From assembly GCF_000969835.1 (NCBI RefSeq), contig NZ_KQ033914.1:62001-126000 (forward strand): DNA of 64,000 nucleotides, given 5' to 3'. This document shows positions 1 to 8,575 of the stretch, piece after piece. The notes under the pieces are model-generated. The model searched no databases. It saw only the letters and a program-made list of their open reading frames with translations, and was not told the DNA's origin. Source of the stretch: Parabacteroides goldsteinii DSM 19448 = WAL 12034. Its GTDB lineage: Bacteria > Bacteroidota > Bacteroidia > Bacteroidales > Tannerellaceae. Numbering within the stretch: position 1 is the first letter of the stretch; each line of letters starts with the position of its first letter. The position numbers and the translations under genes are program-made.

Positions 1-1082
1 CCTGGAACAGATAACATTCCGGCAGGTTTGTTAATTGCTACCAGCCAGTTATCTTCGAACAGGATTTCAAGTTCCGTGTCACGATGCAAGTCGTTTAATA
101 GCGGATTTTCTTCTACATTCAATCCTTGCAGCATGTGCTTTAAAATCGGTTCGCATTTCCCTTTGCAAGCCGGATAGAAATATCCATGATGGCGTATTTC
201 TCTTTTAGGCGAATTGCCCCACCAGAACTCTGCCATAGCAACAGGTTTCAGGCCATGGAGGTAGGCATATTGTAATAATTTGGGTGCTGCACATTCTCCG
301 GCTCCGGCAGGAGGAACCTGTTGTGTAGTCTCTTTGAAAATTTCACATAAGTTTTTCGTCTCCCCCTTTCCGTTTAGTATCCGAAACTGCTCGAAAAGTT
401 GTTGCTGGAGAGCGGCTGAGCGGGTTTTGCGTTCTGTTTTCAGCCGCTCTATCGCTTGGTCTAATGTCTCTGCTTCTGATCGTATGGCGGAAATACGTTC
501 ATCCCATTGTTTTTTTAGCCGTTTTAATTCAGCCTTTTGAAACTGGCTTTCACGTATCATGTTTGCCAGTTCGTTTTCGTCGGAGGTATGCTTGCGCCTT
601 TCTTCTCGTTTTTGTTGGGCCTCTTTCAGCTCTTCTTTGGCTGTATTGATTGCTTTTTCTGCCTGGTCGATTGTTTCTGCCAGTAGTGTCTTGGTAGCCT
701 GATAGTTTTTATCCGTCTGAGCCTTTTTGATGCGGGCGTTGATAGCAGAAATCTGATCTTCTTCGATCCGGAAGAAACCGTTCGGTTGTTGAAGGTCGTA
801 AATGGGAGGGACGAAATAATCATGTAGATTTTTTCCCGCCAGAATACCGGAAAAAGCGGCCAGATAGCCGGTCTCTCCTGTCTGGGTTTGTACGATCAGG
901 ACACCGAACATCTTCCCCTGCTCCAGATCACTTTTCCATTCATCCTTGTTTTGCAGATATTTTTGTACCTCGGCTGCTACCGCTACGCATAAAGGATGAG
1001 GTGTGTAATGGAATGGATAAGTAAACTTTTCCGGCAAATGAAAATGCGTAACCGGAAAAGGTAACTGATGGAACTTGTTCAT
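1..1082 (-). CDS. RluA-family pseudouridine synthase, Bacteroidetes long form (3' part cut by window edge)
   Basis: About 360 residues are visible and the frame stays open to base 1, so the C-terminus lies outside the window. Residues about 130-240 are rich in Lys, Glu and Gln and look helical or coiled-coil; the visible end (ELEILFEDNWLVAINKPAGM) is the start of the catalytic RluA fold. The HRLD-type motif with the catalytic Asp lies beyond the edge. RluA enzymes isomerise uridine to pseudouridine in rRNA or tRNA; the long N-terminal extension is a form I associate with Bacteroidetes. The ATG at 1082 overlaps the stop of the upstream lipoprotein gene (ATGA), suggesting translational coupling. 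Which RNA site is modified cannot be told. Confidence 0.8.
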   Translation of the reverse strand, partial: MNKFHQLPFPVTHFHLPEKFTYPFHYTPHPLCVAVAAEVQKYLQNKDEWKSDLEQGKMFGVLIVQTQTGETGYLAAFSGILAGKNLHDYFVPPIYDLQQPNGFFRIEEDQISAINARIKKAQTDKNYQATKTLLAETIDQAEKAINTAKEELKEAQQKREERRKHTSDENELANMIRESQFQKAELKRLKKQWDERISAIRSEAETLDQAIERLKTERKTRSAALQQQLFEQFRILNGKGETKNLCEIFKETTQQVPPAGAGECAAPKLLQYAYLHGLKPVAMAEFWWGNSPKREIRHHGYFYPACKGKCEPILKHMLQGLNVEENPLLNDLHRDTELEILFEDNWLVAINKPAGMLSVP

Positions 1083-1759
1083 TTCTGGGATCGGCGCAAT
1101 ATTTTATTCGCTTTTTCTTCACTGGAAAGAAAGCTCAGCGACTTAATAATGTCTTCGTAATTCTCGGAATCGACGATATGCGGGGCCACTATTTCCAATA
1201 CTTCCAGTTTATCATCATCGAAAGTGTAGATGGACATGAGGCGTATGCACTGTTTACAGGTGAAATTTTTATTGGTAACCCCCATTTCAAGAAGTTCCAG
1301 CTGGTCGTCTTTAAACGGTTTCTGTTTGACCTTGTTGTATAATTGCTGAAAGTCTTTTTCGTTTATAGCCCTGGATGGTCTTCTGTGGTCATCCGGGCGG
1401 GATGGATGGGGATGTTTTCCGTAATCGATATCACCGGGAGGATAAATGGCAACTGGAGGGTTTGCTGGATAATTATCACCGTCGAATGAGTTCATATTGC
1501 TCACCCTTTCGTTGATAAAATTGACTATAATGATGGTTGTTTCCGCTGTCAGCGGATTTGTTTTCTTGTATTCCCATTCTTCAACTTGTTCATCGAACCG
1601 GCGAAAGTCGGGTTCACCGAGCAGACTGACGACTTCTTTTTTAGCCATCCCTTTTTCAACCTTCATGATAGCACTTTTGCCGGTCATGTAACTTCCGCAA
1701 CTACAAAAGGATATGGAACTGATGATCAGTGCAAGTGCTATGAATGTTTTTGTTTTCAT
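1079..1759 (-). CDS. Lipoprotein with BamE/SmpA-like N-terminal region and DUF4476 C-terminal domain
   Basis: 226 residues. The N-terminus is a lipoprotein signal peptide: Lys-containing start, hydrophobic stretch, then SISFCSCGS; the lipidated Cys is 19 or 21. Residues about 30-90 (KGMAKKEVVSLLGEPD) resemble the BamE/SmpA/OmlA fold. A Pro/His/Asp-rich linker follows (about 95-130). Residues about 133-222 (FQQLYNKVKQKPFKDDQLELL...) match DUF4476, a helical domain frequent in Bacteroidetes surface lipoproteins. Probably outer-membrane anchored; function unknown. A TATATTTG box lies at 1803-1810. Confidence 0.8.
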   Translation of the reverse strand: MKTKTFIALALIISSISFCSCGSYMTGKSAIMKVEKGMAKKEVVSLLGEPDFRRFDEQVEEWEYKKTNPLTAETTIIIVNFINERVSNMNSFDGDNYPANPPVAIYPPGDIDYGKHPHPSRPDDHRRPSRAINEKDFQQLYNKVKQKPFKDDQLELLEMGVTNKNFTCKQCIRLMSIYTFDDDKLEVLEIVAPHIVDSENYEDIIKSLSFLSSEEKANKILRRSQK

Positions 1760-1802
1760 GATCTTCGAACTTTATATATGTATATTGTTTGTTTGTAGAA
1801 AA

Positions 1803-1810
1803 CAAATATA
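1803..1810 (-). promoter_or_regulatory. Bacteroidetes-type -7 box for the DUF4476 lipoprotein gene
   Basis: TATATTTG on the minus strand, fitting TAnnTTTG, about 44 bp upstream of the ATG at 1759. No firm -33 element was identified. Confidence 0.5.
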
Positions 1811-1838
1811 TAAAGGAATATCAGATTATGACTACTCT

Positions 1839-2480
1839 TTAGGGATAAACTTGTTTGGTTTTCGTAATATTCAATATTCCGTCATACATACGATGGAGGC
1901 TGATATACCGGCATTTATTCTTCATCTTGAGCAGTACGACACGTTCCGTGTATCCGATTTGATCGAAGAAGGAAGGGAAAGATTTTCCGGCGAGTTCTGC
2001 TTCCTTAATTCTTTGCTCGTCCATTTCCATAAATTCCTCATGGCTTTTGGCCTTGCGGGAGAGTTCAAACGCAATGTCGATGTCTGAATAATCTGTTTTT
2101 TCAGGATCAATATAACTGCCGAATAAAACGATTTTGGAGACTCTATACAGGTAAAACTCATTACTGTTGATCTCTTCGACCCGTTCCATGAATTCCTTAA
2201 ACAGTTTATCGGCCTTTTCCTTGTTGAGTGGATTTGTATACCGGGCTACACAAAGGGCTTGACCTTTAATGGTCAGTTGATACTTCCCTTTCTTCTTGGC
2301 AGCTTCGATATATCCTTCGGATAATAAGACATCGATAAGCTCTTTCGTTTTCTCTTTGTTGAGGTCGAATTGCTCGCTTATCATCTCCGGGGATATCAGA
2401 GCGGGTCTGATGTGGTCAAAATAATCCCTGATTTTCAGGATAGGAATATCGCAGATTGTCTGTTTGCGTGTCAGTCTCAT
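1839..2480 (-). CDS. Winged-helix plus nucleotidyltransferase-fold protein
   Basis: 213 residues. Residues about 25-80 look like a winged helix (ISPEMISEQFDLNKEKTKEL then LLSEGYIEAAKKKGKYQLTIKG). A polymerase-beta-type nucleotidyltransferase segment follows: GS at 121-122 and SDID with Asp133 and Asp135, the GSx(n)DxD signature of MNT and aminoglycoside-type transferases. Single proteins of this layout may be stand-alone NTases whose HTH senses or autoregulates; some NTases act as antitoxins for HEPN partners, but no HEPN gene is adjacent. The substrate is unknown. It has its own promoter box at 2504-2511. Confidence 0.65.
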   Translation of the reverse strand: MRLTRKQTICDIPILKIRDYFDHIRPALISPEMISEQFDLNKEKTKELIDVLLSEGYIEAAKKKGKYQLTIKGQALCVARYTNPLNKEKADKLFKEFMERVEEINSNEFYLYRVSKIVLFGSYIDPEKTDYSDIDIAFELSRKAKSHEEFMEMDEQRIKEAELAGKSFPSFFDQIGYTERVVLLKMKNKCRYISLHRMYDGILNITKTKQVYP

Positions 2481-2503
2481 AATGATATAATTTTATGTTG
2501 GGG

Positions 2504-2511
2504 CAAAGGTA
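2504..2511 (-). promoter_or_regulatory. -7 box for the HTH-nucleotidyltransferase gene
   Basis: TACCTTTG on the minus strand, 23 bp upstream of the ATG at 2480. Confidence 0.55.
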
Positions 2512-2534
2512 CAATCTTTTAAAAGAATAATCGT

Positions 2535-3386
2535 TTAAAGTTGTTGTTTTTCAATGATGGTCATGGGTGTCCTAGTGGTTCCGCCATCAATTGTTATGTT
2601 TTCACCGTTAATGAAATCATTTTCTTCCTGACAAAGGAACAGACAGATACGGGTTATATCTTCCGGTTTTCCCATTCGTCCGGAAAAGGGTATGGGGTGG
2701 GTTTCCGCGTAGATTGGGTCGTAATCGTCTGCTTGTATCCAACCCGGAATAATGGAGTTAACCGTCGTATGACAAGGTGATAAAGACATGGCAAGTGTCT
2801 GTGTTAATGAACATATGCCACTTTTAGATGCGGCGTATGCTTCACTGCTAAGTCTGTTTGTTGGGTAATGAGTGGACGATATGTTGATAATTCGGCCGTA
2901 CGGATTGGGTGTCGTTTGTGATTGACGGTGAATGGCGAGCAGACGGGAGGTAATAAATGCCGGTCTCAGGTTTGCGGATAAAGTCTGGTCGAAATCTTCC
3001 ACGCTGGTTTCTGTGAGAGAGGCGAATTTACTGATGCCGGCATTGTTGATGATGATATCCAGGTCGCCCCAATCTTCCAGGATATGGTGCATACAGTTTT
3101 CAAGAGCTTCTTTATTGTTGATATCTACGGGATAAAAAGTGGTACCGGTTTTTTCGGCTGTTTCTTTTCCTGATTCTTCATTCCAGTCACAAAAAGCTAC
3201 ACGGTGCCCGGCCATACGGAACGCCTTGACAATTGTTTTTCCGATACCGTCAGCGCCTCCTGTCACGAAAACTCTGCGCATTTTGTGGATTGGAGTTGTT
3301 TTTTTCTTGCCGTAGCCGCTCTTTGTAGCGGAAGATTTTTGAGACTGATATTCCTGATATTTTCTTTCCAGATAGTTATCTGCCAT
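2535..3386 (-). CDS. Short-chain dehydrogenase/reductase (SDR) with N-terminal extension
   Basis: 283 residues. Residues 1-36 are a basic, Gln/Ser-rich extension absent from ordinary SDRs. The Rossmann motif TGGADGIG is at 42-49, NNAG at 114-117, catalytic Ser near 170-171, Tyr184 and Lys188 (YAASK), and the C-terminus has GENITIDGG, typical of classical SDRs. The acidic residue in CDWNEESG at the end of beta-2 suggests NAD(H) preference, an inference. The substrate cannot be deduced. The gene stands between an NTase gene and a MazG-like gene with ordinary spacing and need not be linked to either. Confidence 0.85.
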   Translation of the reverse strand: MADNYLERKYQEYQSQKSSATKSGYGKKKTTPIHKMRRVFVTGGADGIGKTIVKAFRMAGHRVAFCDWNEESGKETAEKTGTTFYPVDINNKEALENCMHHILEDWGDLDIIINNAGISKFASLTETSVEDFDQTLSANLRPAFITSRLLAIHRQSQTTPNPYGRIINISSTHYPTNRLSSEAYAASKSGICSLTQTLAMSLSPCHTTVNSIIPGWIQADDYDPIYAETHPIPFSGRMGKPEDITRICLFLCQEENDFINGENITIDGGTTRTPMTIIEKQQL

Positions 3387-3489
3387 GATGTTTAGTTTTT
3401 TATGATCTGTCTTTATAATACTTGTTTAGTTGCAATTCCGGATTGGTATTTTTAAGAACTCTATATTGTCAGGCTATTAACCAATTCCT

Positions 3490-3831
3490 TTATAATTCGT
3501 TATATTTTTTGGCACTCCCTTTGGCTTTGTTTACCGGATACTTTTCACCATTTCTTTTCAGTTTGTTCAGTATGATTTCTTTGATGTCCATGTCGTATTT
3601 ATGGGCGATCAGGAATGCGTAGTTCATGATATCAGCTAATTCTTCTTTTACCTTTTCAATGTTTACTTCTTCCGGCTTTTTCCAAAGGAATGCTTCGTTC
3701 AGTTCGGATGCCTCTATCGATAATGCCAAAGCCAGGTCTTTTCCGTTATGGAACTGATCCCAATCCCTATCCTCGGTGAAACGGACTATTTCTTTCATTA
3801 TTAGCTCTATATCAGAATTGTTTGTAGTCAT
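3490..3831 (-). CDS. MazG-like nucleotide pyrophosphohydrolase (dCTPase/RS21-C6 type)
   Basis: 113 residues, the size of single-domain all-alpha NTP pyrophosphatases. The metal-binding signature EXXE(12-28)EXXD is present as Glu40/Glu43 and Glu64/Asp67. Such enzymes hydrolyse (d)NTPs or damaged nucleotides to monophosphate and pyrophosphate. It is divergent to the DUF2075 tandem that starts 121 bp away, so the two sides may share a control region. From memory, MazG-like genes occur next to DUF2075 genes in other genomes, which makes a functional link plausible but unproven. It could equally be a general nucleotide-pool cleaner. Confidence 0.8.
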   Translation of the reverse strand: MTTNNSDIELIMKEIVRFTEDRDWDQFHNGKDLALALSIEASELNEAFLWKKPEEVNIEKVKEELADIMNYAFLIAHKYDMDIKEIILNKLKRNGEKYPVNKAKGSAKKYNEL

Positions 3832-3858
3832 ATGCTGTCTGTTCTAAATTACGAATAA

Positions 3859-3866
3859 CGAAGATA
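3859..3866 (-). promoter_or_regulatory. Possible -7 box (one mismatch) for the MazG-like gene
   Basis: TATCTTCG on the minus strand, one base off TAnnTTTG, 28 bp upstream of the ATG at 3831, inside the divergent intergenic region. Confidence 0.3.
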
Positions 3867-3922
3867 TGAAATTGCTGGTAATGTAAATAGAAAGATTGTG
3901 ATTATTTTATTAAATATGTTTT

Positions 3923-3930
3923 TACATTTG
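3923..3930 (+). promoter_or_regulatory. -7 box for the DUF2075 tandem
   Basis: TACATTTG, 22 bp upstream of the ATG at 3953. The second DUF2075 gene starts 6 bp after the first one stops, so this box probably serves both. Confidence 0.5.
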
Positions 3931-3952
3931 TAGGTAATAAGAAATAGAAAAT

Positions 3953-6106
3953 ATGACAACGAGAGTATACAAGGTTTCTGACTTTTGCGACAGGGTGACT
4001 AATAACATTCATGCATTGATTGACGATTTATCTCAGATATCCAGGCATGTGAGTCAGGAAGAAAAAATAGCTTGGAAGCAGTCTTTCCCTGAGGTGGCTT
4101 CTGTTTTGTCAATGGCAATGGCGCAAAATAAAGGGCTGGCGGATGCTCATGTTGCATTGGAATACAAACTACCGTCTGTTTCTTTCTGGTGTGATCTGGT
4201 GCTGATAGGAAGAAATAAGGAGAATGAAAAGCAGGCAATTATTTTAGAACTGAAGAACTGGCAGGAAAACAGCAAGGATACTCCCGGATGTTTTGAAGGG
4301 TTGATGATCCGTCATGGCGCCAGCCAGCAGCATCCTGCGGACCAGGTGAAAGGTTACATTGAATTTTGCAGACATTTTCACTCTGTAGTGTTGGAACAAA
4401 ATGTGAATGTGGACGGTTGCGTATTTTTCACCCAGAGAATCAATCTTGAACCTTATAAATCTGCTCCGAACGATAAATTGACAGGAGAATATCTGTTATT
4501 TGATACAATGTTGAAAGGTGATCTTTGTCATTTTATTTGTGATCGCTTGTCTGTTGGGGATGAAGAATTTGCTAAAACCTTTGTAAAGGGGTATTATAAG
4601 CAAGATAAAAAGATTCTTTTGCAGGTTGCCCGTAATTTTGCGGAAAGTACAGCGAAGCCTTTTGTTTTGTTAGGAAAACAGCGGGAAGGATATGCCGAAG
4701 TACAACATAAATTATCGGAGACGGTCACTTCCAGGAGTAAACAAGTCATTATAGTACAAGGTCTTCCAGGTTCCGGAAAATCGGCAATGGCTGTGAATTT
4801 ATGGTTTGATGCGGTCCGGCAATATCATGCTTGTAACAAACCGGATTCAGAAAATAACGTCCTATATGTCACAACATCTTCATCACAAAACGATAATTGG
4901 GCACATATTTTTAAGGAGCACGGAAAAAGATATAATGCAGACAAGCTGATAATAAAGGCAAATGCCTTTAATCCCGGACTTAACGGGGCTAAGGTGAAAG
5001 AGCGATATCAGAATGAATTTGAACGTCTGGATTCCAGATATATTGTTCACAGATCCGATAACAGTAAGGAACTCAACAGAATGTACTGGAAAGACTATAC
5101 GGACTATTTGGAAAAAACGGTTGGTATTACATATAAACCTGATCAACATTTTCTGAGTATTGTCGATGAGGCTCATGCCTTGATAGACCCTTCTTCTCCA
5201 AGATTTCAAGGTAACAAAATTGCCGGATGGTGTTACCAAATGGGACCTCAGGCTTATCATATAATGAAGGCAAGCTGTATTTCTGTATTTTTTATTGACG
5301 GCGATCAATCGTTTCGTGATAATGAATCTACATCGTTGGAAGATCTGGTGAACATCGCAAAGATGGTTAATGCTACGGTTCATTTTATCAGCTTGGAAGG
5401 GATACAATTCCGTTGCGGAGGTTCCAAAGAATATGTGGATTGGGTAGAAAGCGTTTTACAAGGGAAAGAGATTGATAATGTGTCTCAATGGATAGAGGAA
5501 ATACCGATGACTGTTTTTGATTATCCCAGTGATATGGAGCATGCGTTGCGTAACAAAATTAGTCAGACAACGATGGATGCTCGTATTGTCTCTTCCTATT
5601 CACGTAAATGGATAAGTAAGAATATACCGGATATGCATGCTGTATTTCCTGAATCGTGCGATTTTGTTCTTCCGGACCGAGAGAACAGAACTTTTTATAA
5701 GTATTGGAATGATCACACATCTTATACTAATTATATTTTGGGAAGGGGAGATGCGATGCAGGGCGATCCGTTATCGGAAGTCGGGTGTCCTTATGTGGTT
5801 CGTGGTTTCGATTATGAATATATCGGTGTTCTCTGGTTGGAAGATTTGGTGTGGAGAAACGGGAAGTGGATGTTGGACCTGAACTATATAGAAGAAACAG
5901 CCATTGCCTCTACTAAAAAATCAGTGAAATCCAAAATAGGCAAAAAGCGTTCTTTAATTGCGCTGACTCCGGATTCGGAGGCGTTGTTTAGAAGGGTAAC
6001 AGGGACATACCGAATTTTATTGACCCGGGCAACTAAAGGAAATTTTCTTTATATCAAAGATAAAGAGACACGTGAACATATCAAACAACTGATCGGACAA
6101 AAATAA
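3953..6106 (+). CDS. DUF2075 protein 1: putative nuclease plus superfamily-1 helicase core
   Basis: 717 residues. N-terminal part: Asp81 and Glu99-Leu-Lys101 (CDLVLIG...IILELKNW) give a D-x(17)-E-x-K pattern like PD-(D/E)XK nucleases. Helicase core: Walker A GLPGSGKS near 270-277, Walker B VDEAH near 403-407, FFIDGDQSFRDNES, then QFRCGGSKEY. The family's TAQGF(D/E) motif appears altered (YVVRGFDYE), followed by YRILLTRATKG near the end. DUF2075 proteins are Schlafen group-3-like DNA/RNA helicases of mostly unknown role, often in accessory regions. The next gene is a paralogue with the same architecture. A nucleic-acid-targeting defence role is inference. Confidence 0.8.
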   Translation: MTTRVYKVSDFCDRVTNNIHALIDDLSQISRHVSQEEKIAWKQSFPEVASVLSMAMAQNKGLADAHVALEYKLPSVSFWCDLVLIGRNKENEKQAIILELKNWQENSKDTPGCFEGLMIRHGASQQHPADQVKGYIEFCRHFHSVVLEQNVNVDGCVFFTQRINLEPYKSAPNDKLTGEYLLFDTMLKGDLCHFICDRLSVGDEEFAKTFVKGYYKQDKKILLQVARNFAESTAKPFVLLGKQREGYAEVQHKLSETVTSRSKQVIIVQGLPGSGKSAMAVNLWFDAVRQYHACNKPDSENNVLYVTTSSSQNDNWAHIFKEHGKRYNADKLIIKANAFNPGLNGAKVKERYQNEFERLDSRYIVHRSDNSKELNRMYWKDYTDYLEKTVGITYKPDQHFLSIVDEAHALIDPSSPRFQGNKIAGWCYQMGPQAYHIMKASCISVFFIDGDQSFRDNESTSLEDLVNIAKMVNATVHFISLEGIQFRCGGSKEYVDWVESVLQGKEIDNVSQWIEEIPMTVFDYPSDMEHALRNKISQTTMDARIVSSYSRKWISKNIPDMHAVFPESCDFVLPDRENRTFYKYWNDHTSYTNYILGRGDAMQGDPLSEVGCPYVVRGFDYEYIGVLWLEDLVWRNGKWMLDLNYIEETAIASTKKSVKSKIGKKRSLIALTPDSEALFRRVTGTYRILLTRATKGNFLYIKDKETREHIKQLIGQK

Positions 6107-6112
6107 ACCACC

Positions 6113-8014
6113 ATGAATAGTTTTTATGCCGCTTCTTCTGAGAATTTTTTTCAGGATGTAAAGCAGGGTCGCTTTCAGCAATTGATGATTGAAAATGCAT
6201 CCCGTCAAAATATAAATGTAGGTGAGGCAGAGCAACGTTCCTATAAAGCAAGTGGTCAAAAAATAAAGGAATTGTTGAAGGCCGGCAGGATAAAAGACGT
6301 ATATCTCGTCTTTGAATTGATGGTCCCTTATTCCGGGTGTCGGATAGATTGTATGATATTCGGGTGTGATTCGGAGGATGGTAAAAATGTCATGCACATT
6401 GAATTAAAGCAATGGAGCGAAGATGGTATATTTCCTGCATCCAGTGCCGGAAATTTTGTGGAGGCGTATACCGGAGGAAAAATACAAACAGCTGCGCATC
6501 CTTCGCAACAGGTGAAAGGTTATCATGGATATCTGAAGGCGTTTGTGGAGGCGGTAAGTACGGATAGTTTGAATTTACAGGGGTGTGCTTATTGCTTTAA
6601 TTATATAAGGAAAGACGATGACGGAGTTTTGTTTAATCCGAAGTTTGATGTATTGCAGGAAGAGTTCAGGACTTATGCTGCCAACGAAAAGGATGAACTG
6701 GCAGGTTTATTGCATACTCTTTTTTCGCATGGAAGCGGAGAAGCCGTGTTTAATGAGTTTTGTTTCAGTCCGCTGTACCCTTCGGTCAATTTATTGGAAA
6801 ACATAAGTGATATATTGACTTTAAATGATAAATTGTCATTAATAGGGAAGCAGATCGAAGCTCGTAATGATATATTAGCATATTTGCGTAATAGTGACAG
6901 GTACGGGAAGAATGTTGTGATAGTCAACGGAGGACCAGGAACAGGGAAAACGGTCATTGCTTTGAAAGTATTGGCAGAACTGTCGGCGAAAGGTAGATAT
7001 CGTGTAATGTTTGCTACAAAGTCGAAACCTTTGCTGGAAGCTATAAAGTGTATGGTCGGGAGGCAGGAGGCCAATTTATTGTTTCATAATTTGAATGACT
7101 TTATACCGGCTCGCTGTATGGAAAATGGAGTCGATGTGTTGCTGGTGGATGAGGCCCACCGGATAGAGTTGAGCCCGAACAATAAGTATACGAAAAAGGA
7201 TCATTGGACTGAGTTGTCTCAGATTGAGACTCTTATTCGTGCAGCTCGCTCCTGTGTGTTTTTCATTGATGATCGTCAGGCTATTCGTCATTCAGAGATA
7301 GGGAAAACGGGTTTGATAACGTCTTGTGCACAAACCAATCACTGTAAAATTGAAAATATAGTTTTGGAATCCCAGTTCCGTTGTAACGGTTCGGATAATT
7401 ATTTGAATTGGTTGGAGGATGTGTTATATCCCCGGACGGCTTCCTGTTCATTTTCCGCAGAAGAGTATGATTTTAGGATATTTGATGATCCAGCTGAATT
7501 ATATCGGGCTATTAGGGAGAAGAATAGTGAACCGGGTATGAAGGCTCGTTTGACGGCTGGGTTTTGTTGGGAGTGGTCTGATCCGAAAAAGACAGGTTTG
7601 GTCATTAATAATGATATTAAAATAGGTACATTTCACATGCCATGGGAAACCCATATGTCTGTAACGGATCGAAGACATCTTCCCGAAGGTTATTGCTTTT
7701 GGTATGAATGGGCTTATTCTCCTTATGGCATTAAGCAGGTGGGATGTATTTATACGGCCCAGGGTTTTGATTTTGATTATATAGGTGTTATTGTTGGTAA
7801 TGATCTGAAATATAATGCCTCTGCGGATTCTTTGGATACAGAAATAACCGCCACCTATGATCCTGTATTGAAAAAAGACAGGAAGAATTTCGATACATAT
7901 GTTCGTAATATTTACCGGGTATTAATGTCAAGAGGGATGAAAGGGTGTTATATTTATTGTGTGGATAAGGAAGTAGCTGATTATTTTAGGAGACGATTAA
8001 TGTTGAAGGATTGA
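6113..8014 (+). CDS. DUF2075 protein 2: putative nuclease plus superfamily-1 helicase core
   Basis: 633 residues, 6 bp after the first paralogue. N-terminal Asp79 and Glu97-Leu-Lys99 (RIDCMIFG...HIELKQW) repeat the nuclease-like pattern with the same 18-residue spacing as in copy 1. Walker A GGPGTGKT is near 273-280, DEAH near 346-349, then FFIDDRQAIRHSE, SQFRCNGSDNYLNW, and an intact YTAQGFDFDYIGVI, with YRVLMSRGMKG near the C-terminus. Unlike copy 1, every helicase motif I can see looks canonical, so this copy is the more likely active motor. Shared order and a 6-bp gap imply co-expression, possibly as a heteromer. Confidence 0.8.
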   Translation: MNSFYAASSENFFQDVKQGRFQQLMIENASRQNINVGEAEQRSYKASGQKIKELLKAGRIKDVYLVFELMVPYSGCRIDCMIFGCDSEDGKNVMHIELKQWSEDGIFPASSAGNFVEAYTGGKIQTAAHPSQQVKGYHGYLKAFVEAVSTDSLNLQGCAYCFNYIRKDDDGVLFNPKFDVLQEEFRTYAANEKDELAGLLHTLFSHGSGEAVFNEFCFSPLYPSVNLLENISDILTLNDKLSLIGKQIEARNDILAYLRNSDRYGKNVVIVNGGPGTGKTVIALKVLAELSAKGRYRVMFATKSKPLLEAIKCMVGRQEANLLFHNLNDFIPARCMENGVDVLLVDEAHRIELSPNNKYTKKDHWTELSQIETLIRAARSCVFFIDDRQAIRHSEIGKTGLITSCAQTNHCKIENIVLESQFRCNGSDNYLNWLEDVLYPRTASCSFSAEEYDFRIFDDPAELYRAIREKNSEPGMKARLTAGFCWEWSDPKKTGLVINNDIKIGTFHMPWETHMSVTDRRHLPEGYCFWYEWAYSPYGIKQVGCIYTAQGFDFDYIGVIVGNDLKYNASADSLDTEITATYDPVLKKDRKNFDTYVRNIYRVLMSRGMKGCYIYCVDKEVADYFRRRLMLKD

Positions 8015-8053
8015 TACTGTGAGTAGAAGTAGAAAACGAACTTTGGCTGCTAT

Positions 8054-8073
8054 CCGTTTTCATTAAAAAACGG
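8054..8073. terminator. Weak hairpin between convergent genes
   Basis: CCGTTTT (8054-8060) pairs with AAAACGG (8067-8073) across a 6-nt loop; a T-rich tract follows on the plus strand. It sits between the DUF2075 tandem and the small HTH gene. The stem has few G-C pairs, so terminator strength is doubtful. Confidence 0.35.
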
Positions 8074-8085
8074 TTTACTTTGTTT

Positions 8086-8355
8086 TTATTCGGTTGCTTC
8101 CCGATATAATTCATCGTATTTCTGTACAGTGAGATTATCCAAATCACTGAGAGTCAGTCCAAGCTCAGAAAGATAAAAGCGAAAATAAAAGTTGCCAACC
8201 ATAATAGATTTTCCTATACAATTGTAATAAATGAGTTTTTTATTCACTCCCTGTATTAATGCTGCTTGAGTGATAGACGCTATAACAGCCACGTATTCAC
8301 CTTTTTTATTGAATACAATTACTGCTCTTTTTGATTTATTATCCGGTTGACTCAT
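8086..8355 (-). CDS. Small NUMOD1-like helix-turn-helix protein
   Basis: 89 residues. A short beta element (AVIVFNKKGEYVAVIASI) leads into SITQAALIQGVNKKLIYYNC, which resembles the NUMOD1/IENR1 type HTH (conserved-Gly strand, then S-I-x-x-A-A helix). The rest (FYFRFYLSELGLTLSDLDNL) may be a second small domain. Such short proteins occur in Bacteroidales accessory DNA and are probably DNA-binding. It is divergent from the 8576 gene, with 220 bp between them that hold an imperfect palindrome, so it may regulate that interval; this is inference. Confidence 0.6.
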   Translation of the reverse strand: MSQPDNKSKRAVIVFNKKGEYVAVIASITQAALIQGVNKKLIYYNCIGKSIMVGNFYFRFYLSELGLTLSDLDNLTVQKYDELYREATE

Positions 8356-8443
8356 GCTATGTTTTTTTAGTGATTAATATAAATTGCCGACACTAAGTTA
8401 ATAAAATAAATTATATATATAGTATTTGATTTGTAACTTGTTT

Positions 8444-8469
8444 GTTTATAGCTTGTTATGGCTGTAAAC
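8444..8469. promoter_or_regulatory. Imperfect palindrome in the divergent region, candidate operator
   Basis: GTTTATAGC (8444-8452) and GCTGTAAAC (8461-8469) are inverted with 8 of 9 bases pairing and an 8-nt spacer. It lies between the small HTH gene and the unrecognised 304-residue gene, about 75 bp upstream of the plus-strand -7 box. Confidence 0.35.
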
Positions 8470-8540
8470 GGTAACCATGAAGATGCTGTTTTTCGGAAAA
8501 TGAGATTTTGAAATATTATAAGACAGGCATAAAAAACTTT

Positions 8541-8548
8541 TACCTTTG
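8541..8548 (+). promoter_or_regulatory. -7 box for the unrecognised 304-residue gene
   Basis: TACCTTTG, 27 bp upstream of the ATG at 8576. Confidence 0.5.
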
Positions 8549-8575
8549 AAGTGAAATAATTAATGTAAAAGCAAA

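Noticed and set aside
4883..5407. 174-codon open frame on the minus strand inside the first DUF2075 gene
   Set aside because: Shadow of the coding strand; composition is unnatural and the plus-strand frame has clear helicase motifs.
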